The notes: generated by a model not told the origin, from the sequence alone. A DNA stretch of 18,154 bases from Acidimicrobiia bacterium UBA4744 (GCA_002403855.1 DHIO01000048.1:68665-86818); one strand, 5' to 3'; positions 6,983 to 14,917 are shown, counted from the first letter of the stretch. Translations and numbers: made by a program.

Positions 6983-8314
6983 CTAGACCGTTCGCCAAAG
7001 AGCCTGATTGACGAGGTTCTCGAGATGCTCCTGCCGCCCCGACACCGGGGCGGGATCGATCTCTCCGGAAGCCACCCGCTGCTCGAGGTCGGTCAGCGAC
7101 AGACCTCCGTTGAGGATGCCGGTGCCGAGCGGGTCGGCCCATCCCGCGTAGCGGGCATCGCGGACGGCTTCGAGGTTCCCTTCTTCGATGAGCCGGGCCG
7201 CTACGAGCAAGGCCTGGGCCACCGTGTCCATGCCGCCGATGTGGCCGTGGAAGAGATCCGTGCGGTCGAGGCTTTGCCGGCGGAGCTTGGTATCGAAGTT
7301 GAAGCCCCCGGTGGTGAATCCGCCGCCCCGGAGGATCTCATACATGGCAATCGCCATCTCCTCGACCGAATTGGGGAATTGGTCGGTGTCCCACCCGTTC
7401 TGGGGGTCGCCCCGATTGGCATCCACGCTCCCGAAGATGCCGTTGTCGACCGCGTAGGCGACTTCGTGGTGGAAGCTGTGGCCGGCCAGGGTGGCGTGGT
7501 TCACCTCGATGTTGACGAACAATTCACCGACGAGGTCGTAGCGTTCGAGAAAACCGTGGACGGTGGCACAGTCGTAGTCGTATTGGTGTTTGGTGGGCTC
7601 CTGCGGCTTCGGTTCGATCAGCAGGGTCCCCTCGAAACCGGTGGAGTGTTTGTACTCGACGACCATCGTGAGGAAACGGGCCAGCTGGTCGGCTTCCTGT
7701 CGCATCCGGGTGTTGAGGAGCGTCTCGTAGCCCTCGCGGCCGCCCCACAGAACGTAGTTCTCGCCCCCCAGGCGGTGGGTGGCGTCGAGGGCGTTCTTCA
7801 CCTGCGCGGCAGCGTAGGCGAATACCTCGGGGTCCGGGTTGGTCGAAGCGCCGGCTGCGAAACGCGGATGGCCGAAAGCATTGCTCGTGCCCCACAGGAG
7901 CTTGACGCCGGTTCGGGCCATGTGTTCTTCGGCGTAGGAGAGCATCTCGTCGAGGTTGCGTTTCGTCTCGGCGAAGGTGGCGCCGGCCGGGGCGATGTCC
8001 AAATCGTGAAAGCAGAAATAGGGGGTGCCGAGCTTGGCGAAGAACTCAAAAGCGGCATCCATCTTCTGTTTGGCGGCGTCCAGATCGCCGGGGTGGGTCA
8101 GCCAGGGCCGGTCGAAGGTGCCCGAGCCGAAGACGTCGCTGCCCGGCCAGTTGAAGGAATGCCAGTAGCAGACGGCTATCCGCAAATGGTCTTCCATTCG
8201 TTTCCCCAGAACGAGCCGATCTGGTTCGTAGACCTTGAACGACAAGGGATCGTCCGATTCGGGTCCGCCGTACGGAACGGGTCCTGGTACTTCGGTGAAG
8301 AATGTGTCGCTCAC
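6983..8314 (-). CDS. xylA: Xylose isomerase (class II)
   Basis: A 443-residue enzyme converting D-xylose to D-xylulose in the cytoplasm; it usually also acts on glucose. The GTG at 8314 follows a strong AGGAGG at 5 bases. Active-site residues are complete: His103 and Asp106 in CFHDLD; metal ligands Glu234 (with Lys236, EPKPQEPTKHQYDYD), Glu270 and His273 (NIEVNHATLAGHSFHHE), Asp298 (GSVDANRGDPQNGW), Asp309 and Asp311 (DTDQFP) and Asp341 (FNFDTK). The length and N-terminal extension place it in class II, the E. coli type, rather than the shorter (about 390 residues) class I enzymes of Streptomyces. It converges with the xylFHG importer, leaving 38 bases between. Xylulokinase is not adjacent. 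Confidence 0.97.
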   Translation of the reverse strand: MSDTFFTEVPGPVPYGGPESDDPLSFKVYEPDRLVLGKRMEDHLRIAVCYWHSFNWPGSDVFGSGTFDRPWLTHPGDLDAAKQKMDAAFEFFAKLGTPYFCFHDLDIAPAGATFAETKRNLDEMLSYAEEHMARTGVKLLWGTSNAFGHPRFAAGASTNPDPEVFAYAAAQVKNALDATHRLGGENYVLWGGREGYETLLNTRMRQEADQLARFLTMVVEYKHSTGFEGTLLIEPKPQEPTKHQYDYDCATVHGFLERYDLVGELFVNIEVNHATLAGHSFHHEVAYAVDNGIFGSVDANRGDPQNGWDTDQFPNSVEEMAIAMYEILRGGGFTTGGFNFDTKLRRQSLDRTDLFHGHIGGMDTVAQALLVAARLIEEGNLEAVRDARYAGWADPLGTGILNGGLSLTDLEQRVASGEIDPAPVSGRQEHLENLVNQALWRTV

Positions 8315-8387
8315 CCGAGCCTCCTCTGTCTTTCGTCAGAATCCCAGGTTCAACCCTGCTGGCCCGGCGAGCCTATCACAGGGGTTT

Positions 8388-8404
8388 GGGGCCCCGTGGG
8401 CCCC
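8388..8404. repeat. GC-only inverted repeat in the xylA / epimerase intergenic region
   Basis: GGGGCCC and GGGCCCC flank CGT, a perfect 7-base dyad. It lies in the 152-base region between divergent xylA and the epimerase gene, 74 bases upstream of the xylA GTG. It could be an operator or leader hairpin of xylA. Nothing else convincing was found in this gap apart from TAGGCT, a common actinobacterial -10 form, read toward xylA at about 8370; no matching -35 was seen. Confidence 0.35.
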
Positions 8405-8466
8405 GCCGGCGCTGGTTCAACATCCACTCATCCGATAGAGTCCGTCGGTCCGTAGAAAGCTGCACG

Positions 8467-9372
8467 ATGCCAAGATCCATCCTCATTTCGGGCGCTTCCG
8501 GACTCATCGGCTCGGCGCTGGTCCCGCATCTGCGCCGGCAGGGCAGCCGGGTGATCACCCTCGTGCGGAGGGAGGCTCGCTCCGATGAGGAGCTTCACTG
8601 GGATCCGGCCGCCGGGCACATACCAGCAGGCGCCGTGGAGGGTATCGACGTAGTAGTGAACCTGAGCGGGGCCGGCATCGGCGAAGAGCGTTGGTCGGAG
8701 AAACGCAAACGGGTGATACTCGACTCACGCGTCGATACCACTGGGCTTCTGGCTTCCGCCGTCTCCACCTCGTCCCAGCCGCCCTCGAGCTTCCTTTCCG
8801 TTTCGCCCATCGGCATCTACGGGCAGAACCGGGGCGATGAACTCCTCGACGAGTCGGCCGGCGCCGGCGACGACTTCCTGGCCCGGGTCGCCGTGCAATG
8901 GGAGAAAGCAGCCGAACCTGCGGCAACGACCGAAACTCGAGTGGTGCTCTTCCGGACCGGTCTGGTGCTGGCGGGTCGGGGGGGGCTGCTGGGCCCCCTG
9001 CTTCCGTTGTTCAAAGCCGGTCTGGGCGGGAAGCTCGGTTCTGGTGATCAATGGATGAGCTGGATCTCCCTGGATGACGAGGTAGCGGCTATTGCCCACC
9101 TGATGGATTCTTCGCTCTCCGGTCCGGTGAACTTGGTGGCTCCCCATCCGGTCACCAACAAGGAGTTCACGGCGGTGCTGGCCGAGGTGGTGGGGCGCCC
9201 GGCGCTGTTCACTATCCCTCGCTTCGCGCTCGGCATCCGGCTCGGGCGAGAGATGGCGGATGGAACGGCCCTGGCGAGCCAGCGGGTCCTCGCGGATCGC
9301 CTCACCTCCGACGGATTCGAGTTTCAATATCCGGAGTTGGAGCCGGCGCTTCGCCACGTTCTTGGCCGCTGA
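8467..9372 (+). CDS. TIGR01777-family NAD(P)-dependent epimerase (YfcH/SDR39U1-like)
   Basis: A 301-residue extended short-chain dehydrogenase. The ATG at 8467 is chosen because the Rossmann glycine motif GASGLIG (9-15) follows at the usual distance; the in-frame upstream extension is Pro/Arg-rich and lies in the intergenic region. Other family marks are the WDPAAGHIP segment, VVVNLSGAGIGEERWSEKRK, SVSPIGIYG, and RTGLVLAGRGGLLGPLLPLF. The C-terminal part (from about residue 245, PALFTIPRFALGIRLGREMA) fits DUF1731, which ends this family. The true substrate of the family is not established; members are annotated as nucleotide-sugar epimerases by homology. A weak ribosome site (AGAAAG) precedes it. 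It is divergent from xylA and convergent with the GGDEF-EAL gene, so it is probably monocistronic. Confidence 0.9.
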   Translation: MPRSILISGASGLIGSALVPHLRRQGSRVITLVRREARSDEELHWDPAAGHIPAGAVEGIDVVVNLSGAGIGEERWSEKRKRVILDSRVDTTGLLASAVSTSSQPPSSFLSVSPIGIYGQNRGDELLDESAGAGDDFLARVAVQWEKAAEPAATTETRVVLFRTGLVLAGRGGLLGPLLPLFKAGLGGKLGSGDQWMSWISLDDEVAAIAHLMDSSLSGPVNLVAPHPVTNKEFTAVLAEVVGRPALFTIPRFALGIRLGREMADGTALASQRVLADRLTSDGFEFQYPELEPALRHVLGR

Positions 9373-9391
9373 CGGCGATCGCCGACGTCGG
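9373..9391. repeat. Two overlapping perfect palindromes after the epimerase stop
   Basis: CGGCGATCGCCG (9373-9384) begins directly after the TGA and overlaps CCGACGTCGG (9382-9391). Both are perfect. They sit in the 67-base gap between convergent genes. A further small dyad, CTCTT-GGC-AAGAG, lies at 9421-9433. None has a T-run, so a terminator role is uncertain; the first could fold in RNA from either strand. Confidence 0.45.
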
Positions 9392-9439
9392 GTCGTCCTC
9401 GTGGCACTCTGCCCGGCCAACTCTTGGCAAGAGATATGG

Positions 9440-12055
9440 TCAAACGACGCGTAGGTGGCCGGGAGGGGGAAGCCGATCGAACACCGGGAAGACGATGCCC
9501 CCCTCGGCCTCGACCGTGAGCAACGCACCGACGGCTCGCGCGCTCAACGGCTCGGCGAACAGGAAGCCTTGACCGTGCAGACAACCGAGCTGTTTGATCT
9601 GCTCGTACTGGTCGACCGACTCGATGCCCTCGACGATGGTGTCGAGCCCGAGAGCGTCGCCGAGCTGAACTACCGTCTTGACGAGTTGGGGGACCTCGTT
9701 GGCGAAGCCCAGACGGGCGGTGAATGACTTGTCGACCTTGACGATGTTCACCGGCAACCGGTCGAGGTAGCTGAGCGATGAATAGCCCGTCCCGAAGTCG
9801 TCGATGGCCAGCAGCACACCCAGCTCCTTCAGTTCCTTGAGCTTGCGGATCGATGTCTGCATCATCACCGTTTCGGTGATCTCGAAAATGAGCCGGTCGG
9901 CGGGCACCCCCTCCTCCAGCAGGGTCCGGCGCACCTGCTCGACGAGTCCTTCGTCCGTCAGCTGGGCGGGGGACAGGTTGACCGCCACTCTGACGGGTGT
10001 ATCGCTCTCCGGGTCGATCTGTTCCCAAGCCCGGACCTGATGGCATGCTTCCCGGAGCACCCAGCGACCGAGCGGCCCAATCAGGCCCGTCTCTTCGGCA
10101 AAGGGGATGAATTGTGAGGGCGGGATGTCACCGCGTTCCGGGTGATTCCACCGGACCAGGGACTCCACGGCGTCGATCCGGCCGGTTCGCATGTCGACAA
10201 TGGGTTGGTAGCGGAGGGTCAGCTCTTCCTGAGCGATGGCCTCCTTCAGGTGGTGGCGCAGCTCCAGGCGTTTGTGAACCTCTGCGTGCATCGAAGGTTC
10301 GAACACTTGCCAGCCGCCCCGGCCGGTTCGCTTGGCGGCATACATCGCTGCGTCCGCGTTGCGGAGGAGCTGGTCCGGGTCTTCGTCTTGCTGGGCGAAG
10401 GCGATGCCGATGCTGACACGGGTACTGACCTTCTTGCCTTCCACGGAGAACACGGCATTGAGCTTGTCGGTTATGCGGTCGGCGACGGCGAGAGCCTCCG
10501 TCGTATCCGTGATGTCTTCGACCAGCATCGCGAACTCGTCACCTCCCAGTCGGGCGACGGTGTCACCGGGCCGGCAGGCGCCCTGGAGGCGCCCGGCCAC
10601 CGCGATCAGCATCTGATCGCCGGCGGCGTGCCCCAGGCTGTCGTTGACGGTCTTGAAGTCATCGAGGTCCAGGAACAGGACCGCGATGAACCGGATCCGG
10701 TCCTTGCAGCGGTCCAGAGCCCGCTCGACCTTCTCACGGAACAGAGTGCGGTTGGCCAACATGGTCAGTGAATCGTGGGCCGCCTGGTAGCGAAGTTCTT
10801 CCTTGAGCTCGGTGAGCGCAGCCAGCGAGTCCTCCAGCCGCCCGTTCTGCAGCGAGACGCTGACCTGTCCGGCCAAGGTCACGAGGATGGCCAGGTCGCC
10901 GTCGGTCAGAGCACTCACGTTGCCCAGCTTGTTGGCGACGACGAACGCTCCGAGTACGTCCTTGTTGTCAAGCAATGGCGCGGCAATGTAGTCGGTGATA
11001 ACGGGTCCGTGCCTGCGAGCCAGATTGGCCCCTTCGGCGAGGAGCATGCCGGAACGAGTGGAAACGACCTCTTTCCAGATCGGGTGCTCCTGCTCCAGAT
11101 CTAGTGGCACCATCACCTCGAGGCGGTCCCCGGGTCCGACGGCCGTGCGGAACGAGTTGCCGGCCGGTCCGTTGGGGAACACGAGGATTTCCGCAAATTC
11201 GGCCTCGAACATGTCACAGGCGTGGCGGGCAGCGGTCACCAGTGCAGATTCGATCTGGGGCGACTGATGGAGATCGCGAGTTGCGTCGTAGAGGGCTTTG
11301 AGCCGCACTCGTTCATGACGCTGGGTTGCGTAGCCGCGATAGGCCATGAACAGGACGAACGGGGGGATGAAAGCTATCGCCGTCGAGGATGGAGCGCGGA
11401 TCACCAAGGTGATGCCGATGATGGCCAGACCGGTGTTGAGTGTGGCGGCGATGGCACTCACGGCGTAGACCTCGAGGATTTCGCGGTTGTTCAAGTTGCC
11501 GCCGGTCATCCGAATGGCCGAGTTGATGAGGATGTCGGCGACGGTGAGTGCTGCGATGGCCGCCGCCATGGCTCCGATCCATCCGGCCGGACCCAGCGGA
11601 TCGGCGACGGCAACAATCACCCGGAAGGCAACAATGGCCAGAACGGTTTGGAGAGCGAATTGGACAAGGTTGAAGGCGAGCTTGATCGGGGGCTGGCGCC
11701 GGCTGAAAGCCAGCACGAAGAAGTTGCCGACCAGCTGGGCGATGACGACTTCGAGGGGAGCCACCAGGAACAGACCGATCACCAGTGGGATCTCACTCAT
11801 AGAGAACGAGTGGGCATCCCTCCGGAAGCGGAGATGGACGACCGTCAATTCGGAGAAGAAGAAGACGATGGCCAGGTGATACCAGCGAAGGGACAGATCC
11901 GGGTAGATCACCGGCAGATCGCGGACTGCATAGGTCAGCGCGGCCGCGGCCGCGGCGACGATGCCGGTCAGGGTCCACACACGACCACTTCCGGGCGCGG
12001 TCGCCCGGCGGAACCATTGCCCGGCATGATGGAGTGGGGAGATTCCCCGGGCCAT
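9440..12055 (-). CDS. Membrane GAF-GGDEF-EAL cyclic-di-GMP signalling protein
   Basis: An 871-residue protein. The ATG at 12055 is chosen because GAGGAG lies 8 bases upstream; a further TTG at 12181 adds an unlikely leader. Residues about 25-240 hold seven or so hydrophobic helices, an unnamed sensor region including RRDAHSFSMSEIPLVIGLF. A GAF-like domain (about 255-410, DYIAAPLLDNKDVLGAFVV) follows, then GGDEF (about 425-590) and EAL (about 600-860). The cyclase motif GGDEF is intact at 504-508, and an RxxD inhibitory site (RPGD, 495-498) sits five residues before it. The EAL signature reads ESL (631-633), but other phosphodiesterase residues are present: NLS, EIT, DDFG (752-755), KVDKS, EGIE and GQGF. 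It may therefore make, degrade or both. It is monocistronic on this strand and divergent from the DUF7793-like gene. Confidence 0.95.
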   Translation of the reverse strand: MARGISPLHHAGQWFRRATAPGSGRVWTLTGIVAAAAAALTYAVRDLPVIYPDLSLRWYHLAIVFFFSELTVVHLRFRRDAHSFSMSEIPLVIGLFLVAPLEVVIAQLVGNFFVLAFSRRQPPIKLAFNLVQFALQTVLAIVAFRVIVAVADPLGPAGWIGAMAAAIAALTVADILINSAIRMTGGNLNNREILEVYAVSAIAATLNTGLAIIGITLVIRAPSSTAIAFIPPFVLFMAYRGYATQRHERVRLKALYDATRDLHQSPQIESALVTAARHACDMFEAEFAEILVFPNGPAGNSFRTAVGPGDRLEVMVPLDLEQEHPIWKEVVSTRSGMLLAEGANLARRHGPVITDYIAAPLLDNKDVLGAFVVANKLGNVSALTDGDLAILVTLAGQVSVSLQNGRLEDSLAALTELKEELRYQAAHDSLTMLANRTLFREKVERALDRCKDRIRFIAVLFLDLDDFKTVNDSLGHAAGDQMLIAVAGRLQGACRPGDTVARLGGDEFAMLVEDITDTTEALAVADRITDKLNAVFSVEGKKVSTRVSIGIAFAQQDEDPDQLLRNADAAMYAAKRTGRGGWQVFEPSMHAEVHKRLELRHHLKEAIAQEELTLRYQPIVDMRTGRIDAVESLVRWNHPERGDIPPSQFIPFAEETGLIGPLGRWVLREACHQVRAWEQIDPESDTPVRVAVNLSPAQLTDEGLVEQVRRTLLEEGVPADRLIFEITETVMMQTSIRKLKELKELGVLLAIDDFGTGYSSLSYLDRLPVNIVKVDKSFTARLGFANEVPQLVKTVVQLGDALGLDTIVEGIESVDQYEQIKQLGCLHGQGFLFAEPLSARAVGALLTVEAEGGIVFPVFDRLPPPGHLRVV

Positions 12056-12213
12056 CGAAAGCTCTCCTCGGGCGTCCTTTCCTAAGGAATCGGCAGCCGG
12101 CACCGGAAAATCCAGTGTGTTCTTTGGTTGCCTCCGGATGACTAGTAAGGGGGAGTGCCCGGGCGCGGATCCGAGCGACAACTAGACCCGCGGGCTCACG
12201 GCAGGTGCGAGGT
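12056..12213. promoter_or_regulatory. Divergent intergenic region between the GGDEF-EAL and DUF7793-like genes
   Basis: These 158 bases must hold both promoters. The only clear structure is a short dyad, TTCCT-A-AGGAA, at 12079-12089, near the GGDEF-EAL ribosome site (GAGGAG read on the minus strand). No convincing -35/-10 pair was found on either strand. Confidence 0.4.
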
Positions 12214-12597
12214 ATGAGCGAGACCGTCAAGACGTCTATCGGCACTCTATGGGTCGACACCTTCGGAGTGTTGTGGCACCGACTGGACGCAGACGCGCTG
12301 GTGACGGCGGAACACGCCGACGAAACGCTCCAAGCCGTCCTCCGGCTGACGGGCGGTAGGCATACCCCGGCGGTTGTGGACATCCGTGGAGTCGCCTTCG
12401 CCGACCGGGCCGCCCGCGATGGATTCGCCGGAGACGAAGACTCCAGCGGGGAGTCGGCCACGGCCCTGATCGTGGACAACGCTTTCAGCAAGCGTCTTGG
12501 CAATCTCTTCTTGCAGATGAGCAAACCCGGTCGCCCGGTCAGGATGTTCACCTCAGAAGAAGAGGCGGCAGCCTGGGCCCGAACCTACCTGCCCTGA
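12214..12597 (+). CDS. Small DUF7793/STAS-like (SpoIIAA-like) protein
   Basis: A 127-residue soluble protein without signal peptide or membrane segment. The ATG at 12214 follows AGGTG at 6 bases; the GTG at 12205 is the alternative. The pattern fits actinobacterial DUF7793/STAS-like proteins: a short beta-rich N-terminus with LWHRLDADALVT, a helix (AEHADETLQAVLRLTGG), PAVVDIRGVAFADRAARDGF in the middle, NAFSKRLGNLFLQMSKPGRPVRMF, and a C-terminal EEEAAAWARTYL. The VVDIRG strand corresponds to the site region of SpoIIAA-like folds, but no phosphorylatable Ser of the anti-sigma antagonist type can be assigned. Its biochemical role is unknown. It is transcribed away from the cyclic-di-GMP gene; a shared circuit is only a possibility. 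Confidence 0.75.
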   Translation: MSETVKTSIGTLWVDTFGVLWHRLDADALVTAEHADETLQAVLRLTGGRHTPAVVDIRGVAFADRAARDGFAGDEDSSGESATALIVDNAFSKRLGNLFLQMSKPGRPVRMFTSEEEAAAWARTYLP

Positions 12598-12644
12598 GCT
12601 TTGGGCCCCACAAACTCGGGCGTCCAACCAAGCCGGCAACCAGT

Positions 12645-12672
12645 AGCCGCCAGCCGCAAGCGTCAAGCCGCA
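12645..12672 (+). repeat. Short tandem heptamer array (AGCCGCM-type)
   Basis: Four consecutive 7-base units read AGCCGCC, AGCCGCA, AGCGTCA and AGCCGCA, so the array is degenerate at two positions of the third copy. Related AGCCGG and GCCGG pieces lie on both sides. It occupies the 123-base gap between the DUF7793-like and TSUP genes, where no promoter or extra gene could be recognised. Confidence 0.65.
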
Positions 12673-12720
12673 GCCGGTCGGTGCTTGGAACTGGGAGCGG
12701 AGCCAGGCAACATCGTCAGG

Positions 12721-13458
12721 ATGTCGTGGGGCACCGTGCTGTTGCTGTTGGCCGGCGGGATGCTGGCCGGTTTCGTGAACACCGTGGCCGGGGGTGGGTC
12801 CGTGGTGACGATTCCCATTCTGGTTGAGATCGTGGGGGCGAGCGTTGCCAACGGCACCAACCGCATCGCCATTCTCATGCAGAATCTGGTCGGCGTTGGC
12901 GGGTTTCAGCGCGGCCGGGCCATTCCCTGGTCCGCGGTATGGCCGCTGGCTCCCCCGGTCATCGTGGGAGCGTTGGGCGGCGCATATGTGGCAACGACGA
13001 TCCCCTCGGAGGCGATGCGCAGGGTGTTTGCCGTCGTGGTGGTGCTGGTGGCCGCTTCAGTGCTGGTGCAACCGTCCCGGTGGATGGGTGGTTCAGAACC
13101 CCGACTCCATCAGCCCTGGAAGTGGCTGGCCTTTCTCGCCATTGGCTTCTACGGCGGTTTCGTGCAGGCAGGGGTCGGTTTTCTCATGCTGGCCGGCCTG
13201 GTGCTGGGCAGCGGATTCGGGCTGGTCAAAGGCAACGCTGCCAAGGTGACGCTGATCCTGTCGTACACGCCGCTCGTTCTTGTTCTGTTTGCCTCGGCCG
13301 ATCAAGTGGATCTCGCAGTCGGCCTGGTACTGGGGGCGGGCAACATGACCGGAGCCTGGATGGCGTCCAGCCTCGCCATCAAGAAGGGCGCCGCATGGAT
13401 CCGCTGGGTGCTGATCGTCGCTGCCGTAGCGGCAGCGTTGAGGATGTTGCTGCTATGA
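12721..13458 (+). CDS. TSUP-family (TauE/SafE) membrane permease
   Basis: A 245-residue membrane protein with about seven or eight helices and hardly any soluble part. The ATG at 12721 is chosen because the first helix begins at once (WGTVLLLLAGGMLAGFVNT); upstream in-frame codons fall in the heptamer-repeat spacer. No strong ribosome site is visible. The family's repeated halves are seen: GFVNTVAGGGSVVTIPIL with NGTNRIAILMQNLVG in the first, and GFYGGFVQAGVGFLMLAG with KGNAAKVTLILSYT in the second. TSUP proteins export or import small sulfur or carboxylate anions such as sulfite, thiosulfate or sulfoacetate; the substrate here cannot be told. Its TGA overlaps the ATG of the downstream RNase-like gene by four bases, showing translational coupling. 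Confidence 0.9.
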   Translation: MSWGTVLLLLAGGMLAGFVNTVAGGGSVVTIPILVEIVGASVANGTNRIAILMQNLVGVGGFQRGRAIPWSAVWPLAPPVIVGALGGAYVATTIPSEAMRRVFAVVVVLVAASVLVQPSRWMGGSEPRLHQPWKWLAFLAIGFYGGFVQAGVGFLMLAGLVLGSGFGLVKGNAAKVTLILSYTPLVLVLFASADQVDLAVGLVLGAGNMTGAWMASSLAIKKGAAWIRWVLIVAAVAAALRMLLL

Positions 13459-14837
13459 CGTTTCAGGTTCGAATGCTCGGGGGGGCATCGACGGTCACGG
13501 GATCGAAGTTCCTGGTGACGCGAAATGAGAGCAAGGTGTTGATCGACTGCGGCCTGTTGCAGGGTTCCCGCCGGCTCCGGGAGCGGAATTGGGATGACCC
13601 GTTTCGGGCCGGCGGCCTGCCGGACGAGGTGATGATCACCCACGCTCACATCGACCACACCGGGTTCCTTCCGCGGCTGGCCGGGGCGCTGGGCTTCAAG
13701 GGGGCCGTGCATGCCACGGCGGCCACCGTTTCGCTCCTGGGAGTCATGCTTCCCGACTCGGCCGGTTTGCAGGAGGAAGAAGCAGCCTATGCAAATCGCA
13801 AGGGCTACAGCCGGCACGAACCCGCCCTTCCCTTGTACACCCGGGCCGATGCCGATCTGGCGCTGCGACTGCTGACGCCTCGTCCGTACCACGATTGGTT
13901 CGAGGTTCCGGTAGGTCAGGCGCGGTTCTCGTTCGCGGGGCACATCCTGGGCTCTGCTTTCATCAGCCTCGAAGCGCAGGGAACCCGGCTGGTGTTCAGT
14001 GGAGACGTCGGCCGATGGGACGTCCCCGTCCTGAAGGACCCTGAACCGCCCCCACCGGCGGATCTCCTTCTTCTCGAGTCCACCTACGGCGACCGAACCC
14101 ACCAAACGGGAACCGGGATCTCCGAACAACTCGCCACCATGATCGATCGCCTGGTCGCCCGAGAAGGCGTCATGGTGGTCCCGGCTTTCTCGATCGGAAG
14201 AACCCAGGAGGTTCTCTTCCGTATCCGACAGCTGGAGGATGAAGGCAGGACTCCTCGTCTGCCGGTTTATCTCGACAGCCCGATGGCCATCAGTGCGACC
14301 GAGATCTACCGGCAGCACCCCGAGGAATACGATCTGGAGATGCGGGAGCTCGTGTCGGCGGGTGCAGGGCCGCTGGAACCCGACCGATTGGAGATCACGC
14401 GAACAGTAGAGGCATCGAAGCGGCTCAACCGGCTCGAAGGTCCCGCCATCATCCTGTCGGCATCGGGCATGGCCACCGGTGGTCGGGTGGTGCATCATCT
14501 GAAACGTCGGTTGCCCCAGCGGCGCGATATGGTCGTATTCGTCGGCTATCAGGCTTCCGGGACGCGAGGGCGGTCGTTGATCGACGGTGCAACCCGGGTC
14601 AAGATCCACGGTGAGTGGGTGCCCGTCCGGGCACAAGTGGACCGCCTGGATGCCTTCTCCGCCCACGCCGATCGCGAGGAACTCATTCGCTGGGTTGATT
14701 CGGCGAGTCACCTCCCCGAGAGGATTGCACTGGTTCACGGCGAACCGGAGGCGCGCCGCGCCCTGGCCGAGGTTCTGCGGGAACGTCTCGGAGTGTCGGT
14801 ACTGTTGCCGCGACAAGGGGCCAAGGTCATCGTGTGA
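13455..14837 (+). CDS. Beta-CASP metallo-beta-lactamase ribonuclease-like protein (TTHA0252/CPSF73 type)
   Basis: A 460-residue cytoplasmic protein starting at the ATG of an ATGA overlap, with GAGG 11 bases upstream. The metallo-beta-lactamase core shows HAHIDH (63-68), His163 in AGHILGS and Asp184 in FSGDVGR, which bind two zinc ions. The beta-CASP insert and closing RMMBL part follow: LESTYGDR (208-214), PAFSIGRTQEV, YLDSPMA, SASGMATGGR (335-344), VGYQASGTRGR, FSAHADREEL with His404, and VHGEPEA with His428. The order agrees with bacterial TTHA0252-like and eukaryotic CPSF73-like RNA endonucleases, so RNA cleavage or 5' processing is the likely activity. It is not RNase J, which is longer. 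The TSUP gene upstream has no obvious functional link. Confidence 0.93.
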   Translation: MTFQVRMLGGASTVTGSKFLVTRNESKVLIDCGLLQGSRRLRERNWDDPFRAGGLPDEVMITHAHIDHTGFLPRLAGALGFKGAVHATAATVSLLGVMLPDSAGLQEEEAAYANRKGYSRHEPALPLYTRADADLALRLLTPRPYHDWFEVPVGQARFSFAGHILGSAFISLEAQGTRLVFSGDVGRWDVPVLKDPEPPPPADLLLLESTYGDRTHQTGTGISEQLATMIDRLVAREGVMVVPAFSIGRTQEVLFRIRQLEDEGRTPRLPVYLDSPMAISATEIYRQHPEEYDLEMRELVSAGAGPLEPDRLEITRTVEASKRLNRLEGPAIILSASGMATGGRVVHHLKRRLPQRRDMVVFVGYQASGTRGRSLIDGATRVKIHGEWVPVRAQVDRLDAFSAHADREELIRWVDSASHLPERIALVHGEPEARRALAEVLRERLGVSVLLPRQGAKVIV

Positions 14838-14917
14838 AGTCGATATCCGCCAACGCAACTGGGGGGCTCGCGTAGGTTGGGGTCCGATAGGGCCTACCTC
14901 GCGGCCACGAGGACGAC

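Noticed and set aside
6968..6984. Possible terminator hairpin AGCCG/CGGCT between xylG and xylA
   Set aside because: Only five base pairs with a seven-base loop, overlapping the xylA stop, and no T-run.
7025..8455. Plus-strand open frame (476 codons) opposite xylA
   Set aside because: Shadow of xylA, whose active-site residues are all present on the minus strand; no ribosome site or recognisable domain.
9421..9433. CTCTT/AAGAG dyad as a terminator for the epimerase gene
   Set aside because: Five-base stem and no T-run; too weak to call a terminator.
12601..12720. N-terminal extension of the TSUP permease
   Set aside because: The added 40 residues are encoded by the heptamer-repeat spacer and are unlike family N-termini, which begin with a membrane helix.
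13302..14858. Minus-strand open frame (518 codons) opposite the beta-CASP gene
   Set aside because: GC-rich antisense shadow; it crosses two real genes and shows no domain.
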